Source: an uncultured Bacteroides sp.
GTDB taxonomy: Bacteria > Bacteroidota > Bacteroidia > Bacteroidales > Bacteroidaceae
Reading direction: 5' to 3'
NCBI RefSeq assembly: GCF_910578895.1
Contig: NZ_CAJTSC010000013.1
Coordinates: forward strand, 1 to 47,041
Length of the DNA: 47,041 nucleotides
Shown one piece after another: positions 8,801 through 17,138 of the stretch. The notes under the pieces are model-generated. The model searched no databases, had not been told where the DNA came from, and was given only the letters and a program-made list of their open reading frames with translations. The position numbers and the translations under genes were made by a program. Every line of letters begins with the position of its first letter. The stretch's first letter is position 1.

Positions 8801-9394
8801 CACCCATACGTCATAATAGGAAGGCAGGCTGCCGTTAAGCAATCCGGCAACTACGGCATATTGCAGGGGGATTGTGCAGGCTCTGCCTTCGGGGATAGAC
8901 ACAATGTCTATTTCCCGGCTTGTAGTTTCTTCATCCCCGGATGTGAAATAAGCCTTCAACCTGACCGTGGCATCGGTAACGGCATAATAGGTAAGGAACT
9001 CCGGCGAATAGTATGTGACAGGCTTTATTTGCGGCTGCCAGGTTAAAAAATTCTGAGTCAGAAAATTGGTGGCAGAATCAGCAAGCCGGTCAACTCCTCC
9101 GCGCACTACTTTGAATTTGATTTCCGTATCGTTGACAATGGCAATGAACTCTGCCGCAAGCCGTGTCTGTTCGTAAGATTCCGACAGGTCTTTAAACAGG
9201 GTGGCAAGCCGCCCATGGATGACCTCCTTGAGGTTGATTGTGATATTGCCGTTGGCCGACGGGTCATATAGTTGGGAGAGCACATCCTCTCCGGCTTGAC
9301 GCAGCACAAAGGAAACCCGGCTGCTGGAAGATATGACAAATTCTTTCAGGTTCAGGCTGAAAGAAAGAGAATCCGGCTGTTGAATGATATTCAT
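5861..9394 (-). CDS. Large tail-tip / central fibre protein
   Basis: An 1177-residue virion protein. The N-terminal half is beta-rich and starts MNIIQQPDSLSFSLNLKEF. The middle contains GGITAGKYQEGHTGASVD and a carbohydrate-binding-like block near 740-870 (FISFRYKVSTAGTLTVGF). The end has long helical repeats (ARLETGLSQTDEKIEAVAKR) and a segment KINLEAYTPKKGVIAAINLG reminiscent of fibre attachment regions. Size and order (tape measure, 678-residue tip protein, then this) match the baseplate or central fibre protein of siphoviruses. No peptidoglycan hydrolase motif was seen. Confidence 0.83.
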   Translation of the reverse strand: MNIIQQPDSLSFSLNLKEFVISSSSRVSFVLRQAGEDVLSQLYDPSANGNITINLKEVIHGRLATLFKDLSESYEQTRLAAEFIAIVNDTEIKFKVVRGGVDRLADSATNFLTQNFLTWQPQIKPVTYYSPEFLTYYAVTDATVRLKAYFTSGDEETTSREIDIVSIPEGRACTIPLQYAVVAGLLNGSLPSYYDVWVENSYGYRLTYVQRYYASDMASEQEEWILFENSMGGIDTFRAHGNMTFTGEHTHNLAEVDEVTTEYRVDTERKFKKNTGFLDVNQRKWLLDFFPSGQKYIYVGNCFRQIVVTESNVEYAARELPGSYTFTYKYADAKPLLNLPRTDIPADVLHISVPDIGSFTVPPRLSEFPRLPLSEGALFPVQNPYSEEWTTTTIAAIATYLLSTMVGTGNGILSETQIRELIAAIGGEMFLRKDRQDATQFLVRFMGGITAGKYQEGHTGASVDQEGNAEFNKLLVRLAAVFRSGLKADHIQSTDYSSGALGEGFLIRTDPATGKSYIEVDELFVRVKALFSELEIKKLSYAGGNYLFTAAGMKCAEVEEHDTFWRCYLTVDDGETAIGNPFREGDQVQYQEFNIKPGVYENVSNRYYWRLCVGAGDDYIDISKTDCDADSNAPRAGDSLVQLGNRTDKARQNAIILSVYGDDAPSIRQYAGIDSYSLAGKDVTAISPQGNRFTGDFILKTGINIMTRFEILENMIRSEISSVRDEVQAKDNYLRNSAFASNTDGWDTVNDIRLFTVSGMFLLLDDAFHSRKDAMAAVIRYGDRNVLRVIGSGIRQANADLADKPDYAEGESPRKFFISFRYKVSTAGTLTVGFTGQDLHFTERLEPGGDYAMKEYSGTWDGTGDFELRFTGDIYIHSLAVTDNAYEDLVARLETGLSQTDEKIEAVAKRTTNLEERSAGWITTADGNKLWAGKEEFGSLSERSSLRFSQIEQRAESIELSVTEIGDSIKDIGIKIDGINDEISLFVKKDDIINAINVSDEGITINANKINLEAYTPKKGVIAAINLGDEGIKISAEKIDISGAVTFDSLNSTLQNVINEKVSSSSLGGLAYEDAIEASLLGSTIIVGGYLNSNFIKVNALETGLVDGEAVITIDSWGFRINTRFDPAVEIGTESVSNTYGGYIIIRDFVRLTSPYCKLSASGLVFYKHDGSVDRYY

Positions 9395-9453
9395 CGGTTT
9401 CCTTTTTTTTGTACGAAATTAGGTTGTCCGGGGGCATGGCGAAAGGACATCTG

Positions 9454-11490
9454 TCAGTTCCTTCCTCCAGCCGTTCCGCCCGTGGTTCCTGCTTCTTTCA
9501 CTGTCAGGTGAACTTCTGCCTTATAATAGCGGAACACGCCCCTATACTCTGAACTGAAGTAAACGGTCCTTTGATAATACTTTCCACCCTTTTCATATTG
9601 TTCACGGGTAGGAAACGGAGGATAGATGGCGGGAACGGATACTTTCGCCGACGGGGCATATCCGGCGTCCGTCCACTCTTTTTCGGTCAGCGTGTCACTT
9701 TTTATGTGGTGCACCCATAAATAAGGGCTGCCGGCCGTCAGCCTTTCACTTTCACTGACAGATACGGAAACCGGTTCCAGCAGCTTCGTTGTCAACAAGA
9801 CGGTTTCTATGGGTTCGTTTTTTCCGCCTACGGCATATTTCATGATGTCTATGAGGTAGTCATTGCCATTGACCGATACTTTTTTATGGACTTGGAGAGA
9901 TTGCTTCATCGCATCGGGCAGCAATAACGGCACTGTCACTTTATGGAGCGCATTTCTCAACAGGTTGTCAAAATCACGATAGAATTTCTCGTAGATGCCG
10001 AACGGGCCGTTGTACAATAACGAATATCCGTGGACCGTATCGGTATTTATGCCGGTGCTGTCATCGGAGACAAACGACAATATGGGAGCCTGGTCCTGGC
10101 TTGACGAGAGCAGTTCGCCTTCGGGATTCTCATCGTTGCCGGCAACCTCTCCCGAGGTCACCAACGTACTGTTCAGCGTGTTTCCGTTGCCTATATAAGG
10201 AGCGGTCATCACCCGTTCGGACGTTCCTTGCCTTGAATCGGTATAGTACACACACGACGAATGGCAATATTGGCAATCGGGCACGGAAACCTCATAATCG
10301 TCTACCCCTTCCTCTTCCGCATAATAGGGCAAATTCCCGTCGGAAACAATCTCGAAAACTGTGTAATTGGTATATCCTGTCCTTTTATATTTACCGCTGT
10401 CTTTGTCGTAATAGGCCGTAGGATACTTCCTTGCCAGGTCGGTGGTGCTGTCAAAAGTGCTGCCCTCCGTCAGTGAGTTCTTGGACGACAGCTTCAGTTG
10501 GCGGGGTGTTTGAAAGGCTATGTCCGGATAGCCCGTCAGAAAAGGGGAAAGGTCTGTCTCGCTTTTTCTTCCAATCAGGTCCTTGAAGAACTCGATACGC
10601 ACGGTTCCGGCCGTTTCGTCCGGGATAAACTCACAGCAGAATTTCTTGCGGAACACCTCAAGCAGCGTGCTGCAGTAACAATTGGGAACCAGATGTGCCA
10701 ACCGGATTGTGCCGTTTACCAGTGAGTCGGTCGTGTTATTGATGAATACCATCGATTTGAAAGGTTCCGTTTCGGTGAAGAAATTATCAAGCAGCGTGTA
10801 GCCGAAATATTGAAACAACCTTTTCAGCAAGTAATTGGCGCGCATGAACGGGGTGATGTAGTATCCGGGAGCCAGATTGATAATCTGCCCGTTCACGGTT
10901 TCCTGCCGGGCGAATGAATGAAAGAAGCCCGGAGTAAAATTCGGCAAGGTCTCTTCACGCGATGAAGCCGGCCTGCCGCTGCTGTCCATTTTCGCCACAA
11001 TATTGACTCCCCGCTTCTCTCCGTCCAAGTCTGCTATGATCGGGAAGACAGCATAGTTCTCATCCTTTCCGTCACGCAAGGACCAGCACCATCTCAACCC
11101 CTCTTCTACGGTATGTATTCCGGAAATGGTCTCGTCACCGAAAATGAGAGGCACCGCCACTTTGCCGATGCGGGCAAGGAAGCTCCCCTCGTTCATATAG
11201 AAAGAGGTCTGTATCTTCTCCTTGCGCCTGGCTCCGAGAACCGCCTGGCGGCATGGCATGAAGTATTCGCCGTCTTGTATGATGCAGCCGATGTTTGCCG
11301 ACGGCTTGTTGCGGTTTGCCAACAGGTCCGGATAGCCGGTAAGCCGGCGGTTCAGGTCGGTATCCGGGAGGTCAATCGGAAACGATTGCTCCCCCCATTC
11401 ATTGAAGAACAGATTGGGGCGTTCTATCTCTATCCGGGTGTCCGGGGCAAGTTGATAGGCTTGCCTGCTTTCGGTATTTATGATTTTCAT
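9454..11490 (-). CDS. Tail-tip / baseplate protein
   Basis: A 678-residue protein directly after the tape measure gene, the position of distal-tail and tail-associated proteins in siphoviruses. The start MKIINTESRQAYQLAPDT and the following EIERPNLFFNEWGEQSFPID look like the N-terminal beta domain that docks on the tail tube. The remainder is mixed alpha/beta without recognised catalytic motifs. It begins 11 bases after the tape-measure stop. Function is inferred from position and I recall the family only from Bacteroides prophages. Confidence 0.78.
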   Translation of the reverse strand: MKIINTESRQAYQLAPDTRIEIERPNLFFNEWGEQSFPIDLPDTDLNRRLTGYPDLLANRNKPSANIGCIIQDGEYFMPCRQAVLGARRKEKIQTSFYMNEGSFLARIGKVAVPLIFGDETISGIHTVEEGLRWCWSLRDGKDENYAVFPIIADLDGEKRGVNIVAKMDSSGRPASSREETLPNFTPGFFHSFARQETVNGQIINLAPGYYITPFMRANYLLKRLFQYFGYTLLDNFFTETEPFKSMVFINNTTDSLVNGTIRLAHLVPNCYCSTLLEVFRKKFCCEFIPDETAGTVRIEFFKDLIGRKSETDLSPFLTGYPDIAFQTPRQLKLSSKNSLTEGSTFDSTTDLARKYPTAYYDKDSGKYKRTGYTNYTVFEIVSDGNLPYYAEEEGVDDYEVSVPDCQYCHSSCVYYTDSRQGTSERVMTAPYIGNGNTLNSTLVTSGEVAGNDENPEGELLSSSQDQAPILSFVSDDSTGINTDTVHGYSLLYNGPFGIYEKFYRDFDNLLRNALHKVTVPLLLPDAMKQSLQVHKKVSVNGNDYLIDIMKYAVGGKNEPIETVLLTTKLLEPVSVSVSESERLTAGSPYLWVHHIKSDTLTEKEWTDAGYAPSAKVSVPAIYPPFPTREQYEKGGKYYQRTVYFSSEYRGVFRYYKAEVHLTVKEAGTTGGTAGGRN

Positions 11491-11501
11491 ATTCGGGTAT
11501 T

Positions 11502-14500
11502 TTATTTTTTAGAACCGATGGCGCGCGACCGGTTACGGAGTTCCTGTTTTCTCTCAAGTTCCGAAAGGAGCACGGGAGCCGGCGGAAGCCCCTCTTCGTC
11601 CAGACGGACAATGGCGTTGGCAAAGCGCCTCATGAGGTCCGGAGGAAGTGCCGTGCCTGCATTGCCTGCAGAATGGGGAGATACAGGTATCGGATTATGA
11701 ATGGAACCTCCGGCAGCGTAGCCTGCCATACGTGTGCGGATGGCTTGGTTGAGGTCGAGCGTGCGGATTGTCCCTGCCTGTTGGGATTTGTCGAGGATAT
11801 CCAGAATGGGGGCTACGGTCGGGTTGCTCACTGCGGCATTGGAAGCCACCCATTCTTTGGACTGCCCCGACGGTCCCTCTCCTACTATTACGGTGGGACG
11901 GTCTATGAAGCCGCGGGCATCCGGAGCGTAGTCCGCATCCGGAAACAATTTCCCGTCCTGTGCCCGGCGAACATCTATTTTCCCGCCGGATTGCCGTCCT
12001 GTGGCAACGCGTGCGCCGGTGCCTCCGTTGCCCGACCCGCTGCCGGACAAGGTCATGTTCTTTACTTTGTTCCGTTCCGCATTGGCCGCCGCCAACTGGA
12101 TGGCACCGGTGGCAGCCATCAATCCGGCGGCAATAGGTCCGGCTATCGGTCCGAGCTGGGCGAAAGCCATCATAATGGCCAACGCTGTGTTGGCTATTAT
12201 CTGCGAGGCTTTTACCGCAAACTGCACGTCGGCATATTTTTTCTCGATGTCCAGTTTCTTTTGCGCCTTTTCCTGCTCCAGGCGCTCCACTTCTTCGGCA
12301 TTGCCCTGCGCAGCTTCTATTTCCGCGTCATATTTGGCTTCCACGTTGTCTATCTCAATCTGCTTGAAGGTATTGAAAGCATTACTCAATCCGGACAAGA
12401 CAGAATTTACAATGCCTTGTATGCTTTGCAGCATCCCGCCGAAATCGGCATTGTCGATGGCTTCCTTCAGTTTGTCTATGTTATTGAAAATATCGGTGAA
12501 CTGCCGGGAAATGTCATTACCCTGCAAGGCCTCCAGCTCTTCGGAACTTTTTTCGGCAAGCTTCTTCCTTTCATCTTGATACTGCTTGTCCAAATTCAGT
12601 TTGGCACGGTTATAAAGTTCTGTTATCCCGGCTTCGTCCTGCCCGTTTTTCCGGGCATAATCCAAGGATGCCTGATAGTAGGCTTCCAGCAGCTGCAGCC
12701 GGGTGTCATATTCCGCCTTCAGCTTTGCTTCGGGGGTGGCGGGCGTGCTTTGCGCCATTTCACGCAATGCGTCCACATTGTCGCGGAACACCTGTTCCGC
12801 CTTCAGGCGGGCATCAAACGCTTGCTGCTCCGCTTGTTCCACGCGCTTTCCGGCATCTTTCACAGCCTGCTCTTTCAGTGCGGCATTCTCAATGCCGAGT
12901 GCTTCCACATTGCCGGCATGCTCCTCTTCGATGGAAAGGCGGCGGTCCGCCAGGTTGCTGAGGTAGGCGGCTTCCCATACGGCATACTGCTGCTCCGTAA
13001 GCTGCTTGTTCTGCAGCATCAGTTTATGGGCGTTCAGTGCGGCGGTGCTCCGGCGTTCTTCGTCAGCCAGTGCCTGGTCGCGTAGGGCGGCTGTGTCGGC
13101 AATTGCTTTTTTGTCGGCTTCAAGCCGCTCATTCTTCTCCGGATTTTTTCCTGTCTTTTTTTTCTCGACGCCCAAGTTTTGCAAGGCTTCCAGTTCCTCT
13201 TTCAGTTTGGCAACCTTTTTGTTACGGGCTTCCACTTCGGCAGGAGTGGTTGCTATGATTTTTTCCGCTTCCTCAATCTCTTTCTTTTTGGCTTCTATGA
13301 GGTCTGTCGCTGCGTTTCCGGCGTCTTGCTGAACGGTAACCGAAGCGGCGATTTCCATATTGACGTCCCGGATAGCCTTGTCTATATCCGCCAGTTCCTG
13401 TTTGGTCTGCCTGACGGTTTCGGCGGCTTTGTTTGCTTCGGTCTGCATGGTTTTAACCCCTTGGTCCAGTCCCGAGACCAATGCGCGTGTTCCCGGGGTC
13501 GATACCTTCGAAGCATTCATCGAGGCGACAAACCGGGCGGCTGTCAAGTTGTGTTTCGCTTGTTCTTCCTTCTCCATTTCGGTGCCTAACCGCTTTTTCG
13601 TTGCACGCTGCTTCCTGTACAGCTCCTCCAGCTCTTCTCTTGCCGCTTTCATTTTTATCTGTTTCTCCAATGCGGCGAGGTATTCGTTGATGGCATCCGT
13701 ATTGTCATTGATCAGCTCACCCTCCGTTGTGAGGGAAGCGTTGTATCCTGGCACAAGTCCTATGAGTTCTTCCAAAGCGTTTTTCCGTTCCCGGTAGGAT
13801 AAGTTGGAATTGTGCACCAGGGCGGATAAGGTGTTGATTTTTTCCGCTTGTTTGTCCATTTCATCCGCCGCTTTCTGCCGGATGCTGTTCAACGATTTCA
13901 TGGAAAGCGTCTCTTCATCTGTCCGTTTCCGCAATAAGACCAAGGCTGTCCCTGCAGCGGCAACGGCTCCTGCAATCCACCCGATGGTACTTGCCTTGCA
14001 AACCATATTGAACAGTCGCATGGCAGCGGCTGCCCGTTTGACATTTCCTGCCAGCTTGGCTTTGGCAGCGGCATAGAGCAGTGTAACCCCTTTTACATTG
14101 TTTATGCCGGCAAGTTTCATCTTGTCCAGCAGGATGGAAGCCTTGGTGGCGGTCATCTCTTTGTAAGTGGCTGTCGTGGCCAGCTCCTTTGCTGTTCTGT
14201 AAGCGGTGTAAGTGGCAACCAAAGCGGCCAGCACATCGCGGTGTTTCACTGCCCACCCTATCAGTTCCATGGTTCCTACAGAGACACCCGTATACAGGTC
14301 GTCCCATTTCTCCTTGAGCGGCAGAAGCGTCTTGCCGAGTTCCAGCTGCGCATTCTTGAACCGGACGGAAGCTGCCTGGGCACGGTCGGCGGAAGAGACG
14401 TAATTGTCGCCGGCGGCAGCCAATTGCCGGTCGACAATGGATGCCACGGCAGACATGAAGTCGCCGGTCCGGGACATCTGCTCGTTGATTTCGGCGGCGG

Positions 14501-15359
14501 AAATCCCGAGGTTGTCCAGAATCATGACCGACTTGCGCCCAAGTCCCGTTACAATCGAATTGGTCATATAGTCAACGGACTGCCCCGTCTGTTGTGCCTT
14601 GAGCTGGGCAAATTGCAGGTATTTGCCCAGGTCTTCGAGCGGTATGCGGAAGTCTTTTGCCTGAATCGCCGCTTTCATCAGATCGAGGTCGGTGACGGTT
14701 CCTTTGGTGGCGCGCCGCAGGTTGTCGAGGATGCTCCCGTCGTCCATCGCCCTGAAAGCCCGGTCCACGCCATCGGCGGCTTCTGCCATTTCCACGCTTT
14801 CCGCCGCCACTTCTTTCATATTTCCCAACGCTTGTACTCCCCAGTCGGCGATGCGCATGTATAAGTTCCCGAAAAAGGCGGTCCATTTCCCGGTCGATTT
14901 GGCGGCTTGCTGGAACTGGCTTTCGACGGATTTCCCCGACTCCTTCAATTCGTTCATCCGGATTTGGGTGTCGGTCAGTTGCTTGTTCAGCTGTTCCCAT
15001 TCGTGCGGATGCAGTGCCTGCGAAGTTTCGTCAAGCTGCTTCCGCAAATCTTGTGCGCGGCGTTTCAGCTGGGTCATCGAAAGGTTGCTGAGCCCCATCT
15101 GTTCGTCCAGGCGCTTTATCATATTCCGGTTGTCGCTGATTTGTTTCGTGTTTTTGGAACATTCATCGGAAAGCGACTGGTAGATGGCGGTGTTCTTCTT
15201 GCCTTGCATTTCAAGCTGTTGCATGGACTTGCGCAGTTCCTTGTTGCGGGCGGTAAGTTCGGCATTCTTTTTGGTGAGTTCGTTTACCCCCTGTTCGGCT
15301 TCGCTTGCGTCGAGCGACAGTATCCATTTGATTTGGTCTTCATTGAGTTTCTTTGCCAT
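11502..15359 (-). CDS. Tail tape measure protein
   Basis: A 1285-residue protein that would fix tail length and act in DNA delivery. The N-terminus (1-180) is a coiled coil with LKRRAQDLRKQLDETSQAL; a phage tape-measure core follows (about 185-370, ALGNMKEVAAESVEMAEAADG). Hydrophobic helices lie near 385-480 (STIGWIAGAVAAAGTALVLL) and 1085-1130, and a long coiled coil spans 510-1010. At about 1.5 angstrom per residue the length predicts a tail near 190 nm, a long siphovirus tail. It is preceded by an 11-bp inverted repeat just before the ATG. Confidence 0.95.
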   Translation of the reverse strand: MAKKLNEDQIKWILSLDASEAEQGVNELTKKNAELTARNKELRKSMQQLEMQGKKNTAIYQSLSDECSKNTKQISDNRNMIKRLDEQMGLSNLSMTQLKRRAQDLRKQLDETSQALHPHEWEQLNKQLTDTQIRMNELKESGKSVESQFQQAAKSTGKWTAFFGNLYMRIADWGVQALGNMKEVAAESVEMAEAADGVDRAFRAMDDGSILDNLRRATKGTVTDLDLMKAAIQAKDFRIPLEDLGKYLQFAQLKAQQTGQSVDYMTNSIVTGLGRKSVMILDNLGISAAEINEQMSRTGDFMSAVASIVDRQLAAAGDNYVSSADRAQAASVRFKNAQLELGKTLLPLKEKWDDLYTGVSVGTMELIGWAVKHRDVLAALVATYTAYRTAKELATTATYKEMTATKASILLDKMKLAGINNVKGVTLLYAAAKAKLAGNVKRAAAAMRLFNMVCKASTIGWIAGAVAAAGTALVLLRKRTDEETLSMKSLNSIRQKAADEMDKQAEKINTLSALVHNSNLSYRERKNALEELIGLVPGYNASLTTEGELINDNTDAINEYLAALEKQIKMKAAREELEELYRKQRATKKRLGTEMEKEEQAKHNLTAARFVASMNASKVSTPGTRALVSGLDQGVKTMQTEANKAAETVRQTKQELADIDKAIRDVNMEIAASVTVQQDAGNAATDLIEAKKKEIEEAEKIIATTPAEVEARNKKVAKLKEELEALQNLGVEKKKTGKNPEKNERLEADKKAIADTAALRDQALADEERRSTAALNAHKLMLQNKQLTEQQYAVWEAAYLSNLADRRLSIEEEHAGNVEALGIENAALKEQAVKDAGKRVEQAEQQAFDARLKAEQVFRDNVDALREMAQSTPATPEAKLKAEYDTRLQLLEAYYQASLDYARKNGQDEAGITELYNRAKLNLDKQYQDERKKLAEKSSEELEALQGNDISRQFTDIFNNIDKLKEAIDNADFGGMLQSIQGIVNSVLSGLSNAFNTFKQIEIDNVEAKYDAEIEAAQGNAEEVERLEQEKAQKKLDIEKKYADVQFAVKASQIIANTALAIMMAFAQLGPIAGPIAAGLMAATGAIQLAAANAERNKVKNMTLSGSGSGNGGTGARVATGRQSGGKIDVRRAQDGKLFPDADYAPDARGFIDRPTVIVGEGPSGQSKEWVASNAAVSNPTVAPILDILDKSQQAGTIRTLDLNQAIRTRMAGYAAGGSIHNPIPVSPHSAGNAGTALPPDLMRRFANAIVRLDEEGLPPAPVLLSELERKQELRNRSRAIGSKK

Positions 15360-15367
15360 AAAACAAT

Positions 15368-15407
15368 AGCTGCTACTTGGGTGTTATTGCACACGAAAGT
15401 AGCAGCT
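15368..15407 (-). other. Stem-loop before tape measure start
   Basis: AGCTGCTACTT (15368-15378) and AAGTAGCAGCT (15397-15407) form an 11-bp perfect stem with an 18-nt loop. Its base is 8 bases from the tape-measure ATG, so it may modulate translation or stabilise the 3' end of the upstream message. No T run follows, so a terminator is less likely. Confidence 0.55.
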
Positions 15408-15440
15408 GTCTGTTATGCCGTAAAGGACACGCAAGCGTTG

Positions 15441-15659
15441 TCACCGTATGGGTAGGCCGAATATCTTGCCAAGGAGCCAGATGCAACCGTATCCTACGAA
15501 TGCGGCTGCCGGACCGATAACCATGGCCGCCGGAGTGGCCCAAAGGGAGATAACCACGGCAATGACCACAAACAGCCTGTCCATCCCCTTCATGAATAGC
15601 GGAAGGACAGTGAGGCAGAGAACCACGTGCAGCATCATTAAAAAGGTGTCCATATCCAT
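15441..15659 (-). CDS. Small multispanning membrane protein
   Basis: A 72-residue protein with two to three hydrophobic segments (about 5-22, 26-42 and 44-64) and few charges. It has a clear promoter 20 bases upstream and precedes the tape measure gene. Size and topology suit a holin, but a holin candidate already lies in the lysis cassette at 21.7 kb and phage tail genes here more often encode chaperones, so I leave the role open. Confidence 0.7.
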   Translation of the reverse strand: MDMDTFLMMLHVVLCLTVLPLFMKGMDRLFVVIAVVISLWATPAAMVIGPAAAFVGYGCIWLLGKIFGLPIR

Positions 15660-15678
15660 ATTGTCTCGTTGGTTTATA

Positions 15679-15709
15679 CAAAAATAGGCAAATGTTCTTT
15701 ATTGTCAAA
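15679..15709 (-). promoter_or_regulatory. Promoter before small membrane gene
   Basis: Minus strand TTTG (15709-15706), 19-nt spacer, TATTTTTG (15686-15679): an exact match to the Bacteroidales consensus. It overlaps the last codons of the upstream gene and would start transcription near 15672, feeding the membrane gene and the tail operon. Confidence 0.65.
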
Positions 15710-16103
15710 GCTTTGCAGGGTTTATTTCCTGCAATTTGGCTGTAATGGAGTCTTTCATGTCCTTTGTCAGCCCGTATCGCAAGTCGTTGATGGTTTCGTG
15801 GTACAGCCTTCCCCACACTACCCGGTTGTACAATGCGATGCGTTTGCGCACTCCCGCCAGTCCGCGGCTGTACTTGATATCCAAAAAGCGGAGGAAAGGA
15901 TATATGGCGAAAACATAGGTCGGTCTTAGCCCGTTCCCGGAGACGCGGAACGGCCGGGATGCAAGAAAGGCGGCAAGTTCCCGGGCGCGCTCGTTGTCGA
16001 AATTTTGGCGTACTACCCTTGCCTGTGTTTCGTAGATATAGGCGGCATCGCGCCTAAGTGTCTGATGGATGAACTGTTTGCGTATTAATTCTTCTGTAAC
16101 CAT
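15705..16103 (-). CDS. Conserved phage protein upstream of tape measure
   Basis: A 132-residue basic helical protein beginning MVTEELIRKQFIHQ, with IYPFLRFLDIKYSRG and YHETINDLRYGLT in its second half. I recall the family only from Bacteroidetes prophages, just ahead of the tape measure gene. Tail chaperones often occupy this position, but no frameshift signal is visible. An in-frame TTG 21 bases upstream is possible, but I chose the ATG at 16103 because a promoter would start the RNA near 16114. Confidence 0.78.
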   Translation of the reverse strand: MVTEELIRKQFIHQTLRRDAAYIYETQARVVRQNFDNERARELAAFLASRPFRVSGNGLRPTYVFAIYPFLRFLDIKYSRGLAGVRKRIALYNRVVWGRLYHETINDLRYGLTKDMKDSITAKLQEINPAKL

Positions 16104-16120
16104 ATGGCATCGTTGTTTCT

Positions 16121-16152
16121 GCAAAGGTATGGGTGCCGTGATTGTCCGCGAA
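16121..16152 (-). promoter_or_regulatory. Promoter of the tail module
   Basis: Minus strand TTCG (16152-16149), 19-nt spacer, TACCTTTGC (16129-16121). The -7 box is a perfect match, the -33 box matches three of four. The transcript would begin about 11 bases before the ATG at 16103, like the promoter at 18.3 kb. Confidence 0.6.
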
Positions 16153-16186
16153 GGACAATGCAGCTGCCCATTGCGGACAGCTGCAT
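16141..16186 (-). terminator. Two stem-loops between accessory genes and tail module
   Basis: In the leftward RNA a 12-bp stem (16186-16175 with 16169-16158, one G-U pair) is followed by a 7-bp stem ATTGTCC-TTCGC-GGACAAT (16159-16141). They end the four-gene accessory operon just before the tail promoter. No long T run follows, so termination is likely but unproven. Confidence 0.5.
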
Positions 16187-16213
16187 TGATGGCATGTTAA
16201 AAGAAAGTTTAAT

Positions 16214-16486
16214 TCAGCCTTTTGCCTGGAGCATCCAACGGAAATCTATGCCGGAAGATCCCGGGCGAATCCGATATTGATAACCGGCATCAATCATTGC
16301 CTGGTGAACCTGCGCCTTGTTTATCTTTGCTCCGGGATCGATGCGCAGGATGGCATCGTACACTTCATCTGTGGTGAACCAATGAGTTGCATGGCGGGGG
16401 TCGGGTGCCGGTTTGAATGATGCAGACAGGGCTGCGATGTGGATACTAATATCTGTTATTTTCTGTTCTTGTTCTTTATTTTTCAT
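16214..16486 (-). CDS. Small winged-helix-like protein
   Basis: A 90-residue protein, last gene of the four-gene operon 17138-16214. The second half (ATHWFTTDEVYDAILRIDPG, then KINKAQVHQAMIDAGYQYR) resembles a winged helix, so DNA binding is possible. I set the start at 16486 because AGGAGG precedes this ATG by 7 bases; a longer form from 16507 lacks such a site. It overlaps the upstream gene by 11 bases. Confidence 0.7.
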   Translation of the reverse strand: MKNKEQEQKITDISIHIAALSASFKPAPDPRHATHWFTTDEVYDAILRIDPGAKINKAQVHQAMIDAGYQYRIRPGSSGIDFRWMLQAKG

Positions 16487-16664
16487 TTTGTACCTCCTTT
16501 TGGTCATTAAGTGCTAACGTTATTTGTTCCTGTAATTCTATAAGTTCTTCTCTGGTACACATCAGACCATCATTGCCATACATACTAATTTCGTATTGTT
16601 CCAAGTTTTTTTTGCCACCAGAATAATAACTGTATTTTAAGACTTTAAATATAGGGTTACTCAT
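16476..16664 (-). CDS. Small hypothetical protein
   Basis: A 62-residue protein (MSNPIFKVLKYSYYSGG...) with a helical end ELIELQEQITLALNDQKE. AAAGGAGG lies 5-6 bases before the ATG at 16664, which fixes the start against two upstream ATGs. It overlaps its neighbours slightly on both sides, so the four genes are translated as a unit. Its end resembles that of the next upstream gene (DEVRELIECLQHALAENEK), suggesting a duplicated small protein family. Confidence 0.7.
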   Translation of the reverse strand: MSNPIFKVLKYSYYSGGKKNLEQYEISMYGNDGLMCTREELIELQEQITLALNDQKEVQNEK

Positions 16665-16866
16665 GTGAACCTCCTTTCTCATTTTCAGCAAGTGCATGCT
16701 GCAGGCATTCTATAAGTTCACGCACCTCATCAGCCGTAAGGCTCTCCATTTCGTACTCCCCGTCATGAGAGACATTATATAAGTATGGGCTTTTATCCGC
16801 ACCGGAGTACTTGCATTCTGCGGATACAAAAATGTTACAATCGGCTACAGAAGATCGTTTGCTCAT
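16657..16866 (-). CDS. Small hypothetical protein
   Basis: A 69-residue protein (MSKRSSVADCNIFVSAECKYS...) ending in an amphipathic helix like that of its downstream neighbour. AAAGGAGG precedes ATG 16866. ATGA couples it to the upstream membrane protein gene. No function recognised. Confidence 0.7.
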   Translation of the reverse strand: MSKRSSVADCNIFVSAECKYSGADKSPYLYNVSHDGEYEMESLTADEVRELIECLQHALAENEKGGSHE

Positions 16867-17138
16867 TTCGAGCCTCCTTTCCGGCACTTCTTTGCCTTGT
16901 AAACGCACAATGCAACGGCGATGACCAGCGGCGGAAACACCAGGCTGGCGCACGTCCAGCCGATGGCACGGAAATACCATTTGTCAGCTTCGGTCTGGAC
17001 TTCGCAGTCTGGAGCCAAAGCACGGTAGTACTTGCGCTGGAGGTTATTGACTTGCTCGGTAAGAGCATTAACAGATTCGCCTACGGCAGGAATGCCGGAA
17101 GCAGGCACGTTAAGAGTGCCAGATAATTGAGTTTTCAT
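16863..17138 (-). CDS. Single-pass membrane protein under leader RNA
   Basis: A 91-residue protein. Residues 1-58 are soluble and partly coiled (ESVNALTEQVNNLQRKYYRAL), then one transmembrane segment (about 61-80, CASLVFPPLVIAVALCVY) and a short basic tail. It is the first gene behind a structured leader of about 235 nt; the bases just before ATG 17138 (CTCATACAGT) contain no ribosome-binding motif and belong to one arm of a 16-bp inverted repeat, so translation is probably structure-controlled. Role unknown; phage membrane proteins in such cassettes often act in exclusion or lysis control. Confidence 0.72.
   Translation of the reverse strand: MKTQLSGTLNVPASGIPAVGESVNALTEQVNNLQRKYYRALAPDCEVQTEADKWYFRAIGWTCASLVFPPLVIAVALCVYKAKKCRKGGSK

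Noticed and set aside
2045..9394. Diversity-generating retroelement acting on the tail-fibre genes.
   Set aside because: No reverse transcriptase gene and no template/variable repeat pair was seen in the window.
11673..13085. Open frames of several hundred codons on the plus strand opposite tail, portal and capsid genes (also at 6764-7918, 24824-25831 and 34473-35927).
   Set aside because: They mirror codon bias of the minus-strand genes, have low-complexity products, no start signals and no promoters, while the opposite frames encode recognised proteins.
15441..16103. Tail-assembly chaperone pair with frameshift before the tape measure gene.
   Set aside because: The two genes are separated by a promoter and the second is a membrane protein; no slippery site was seen at the end of the first.
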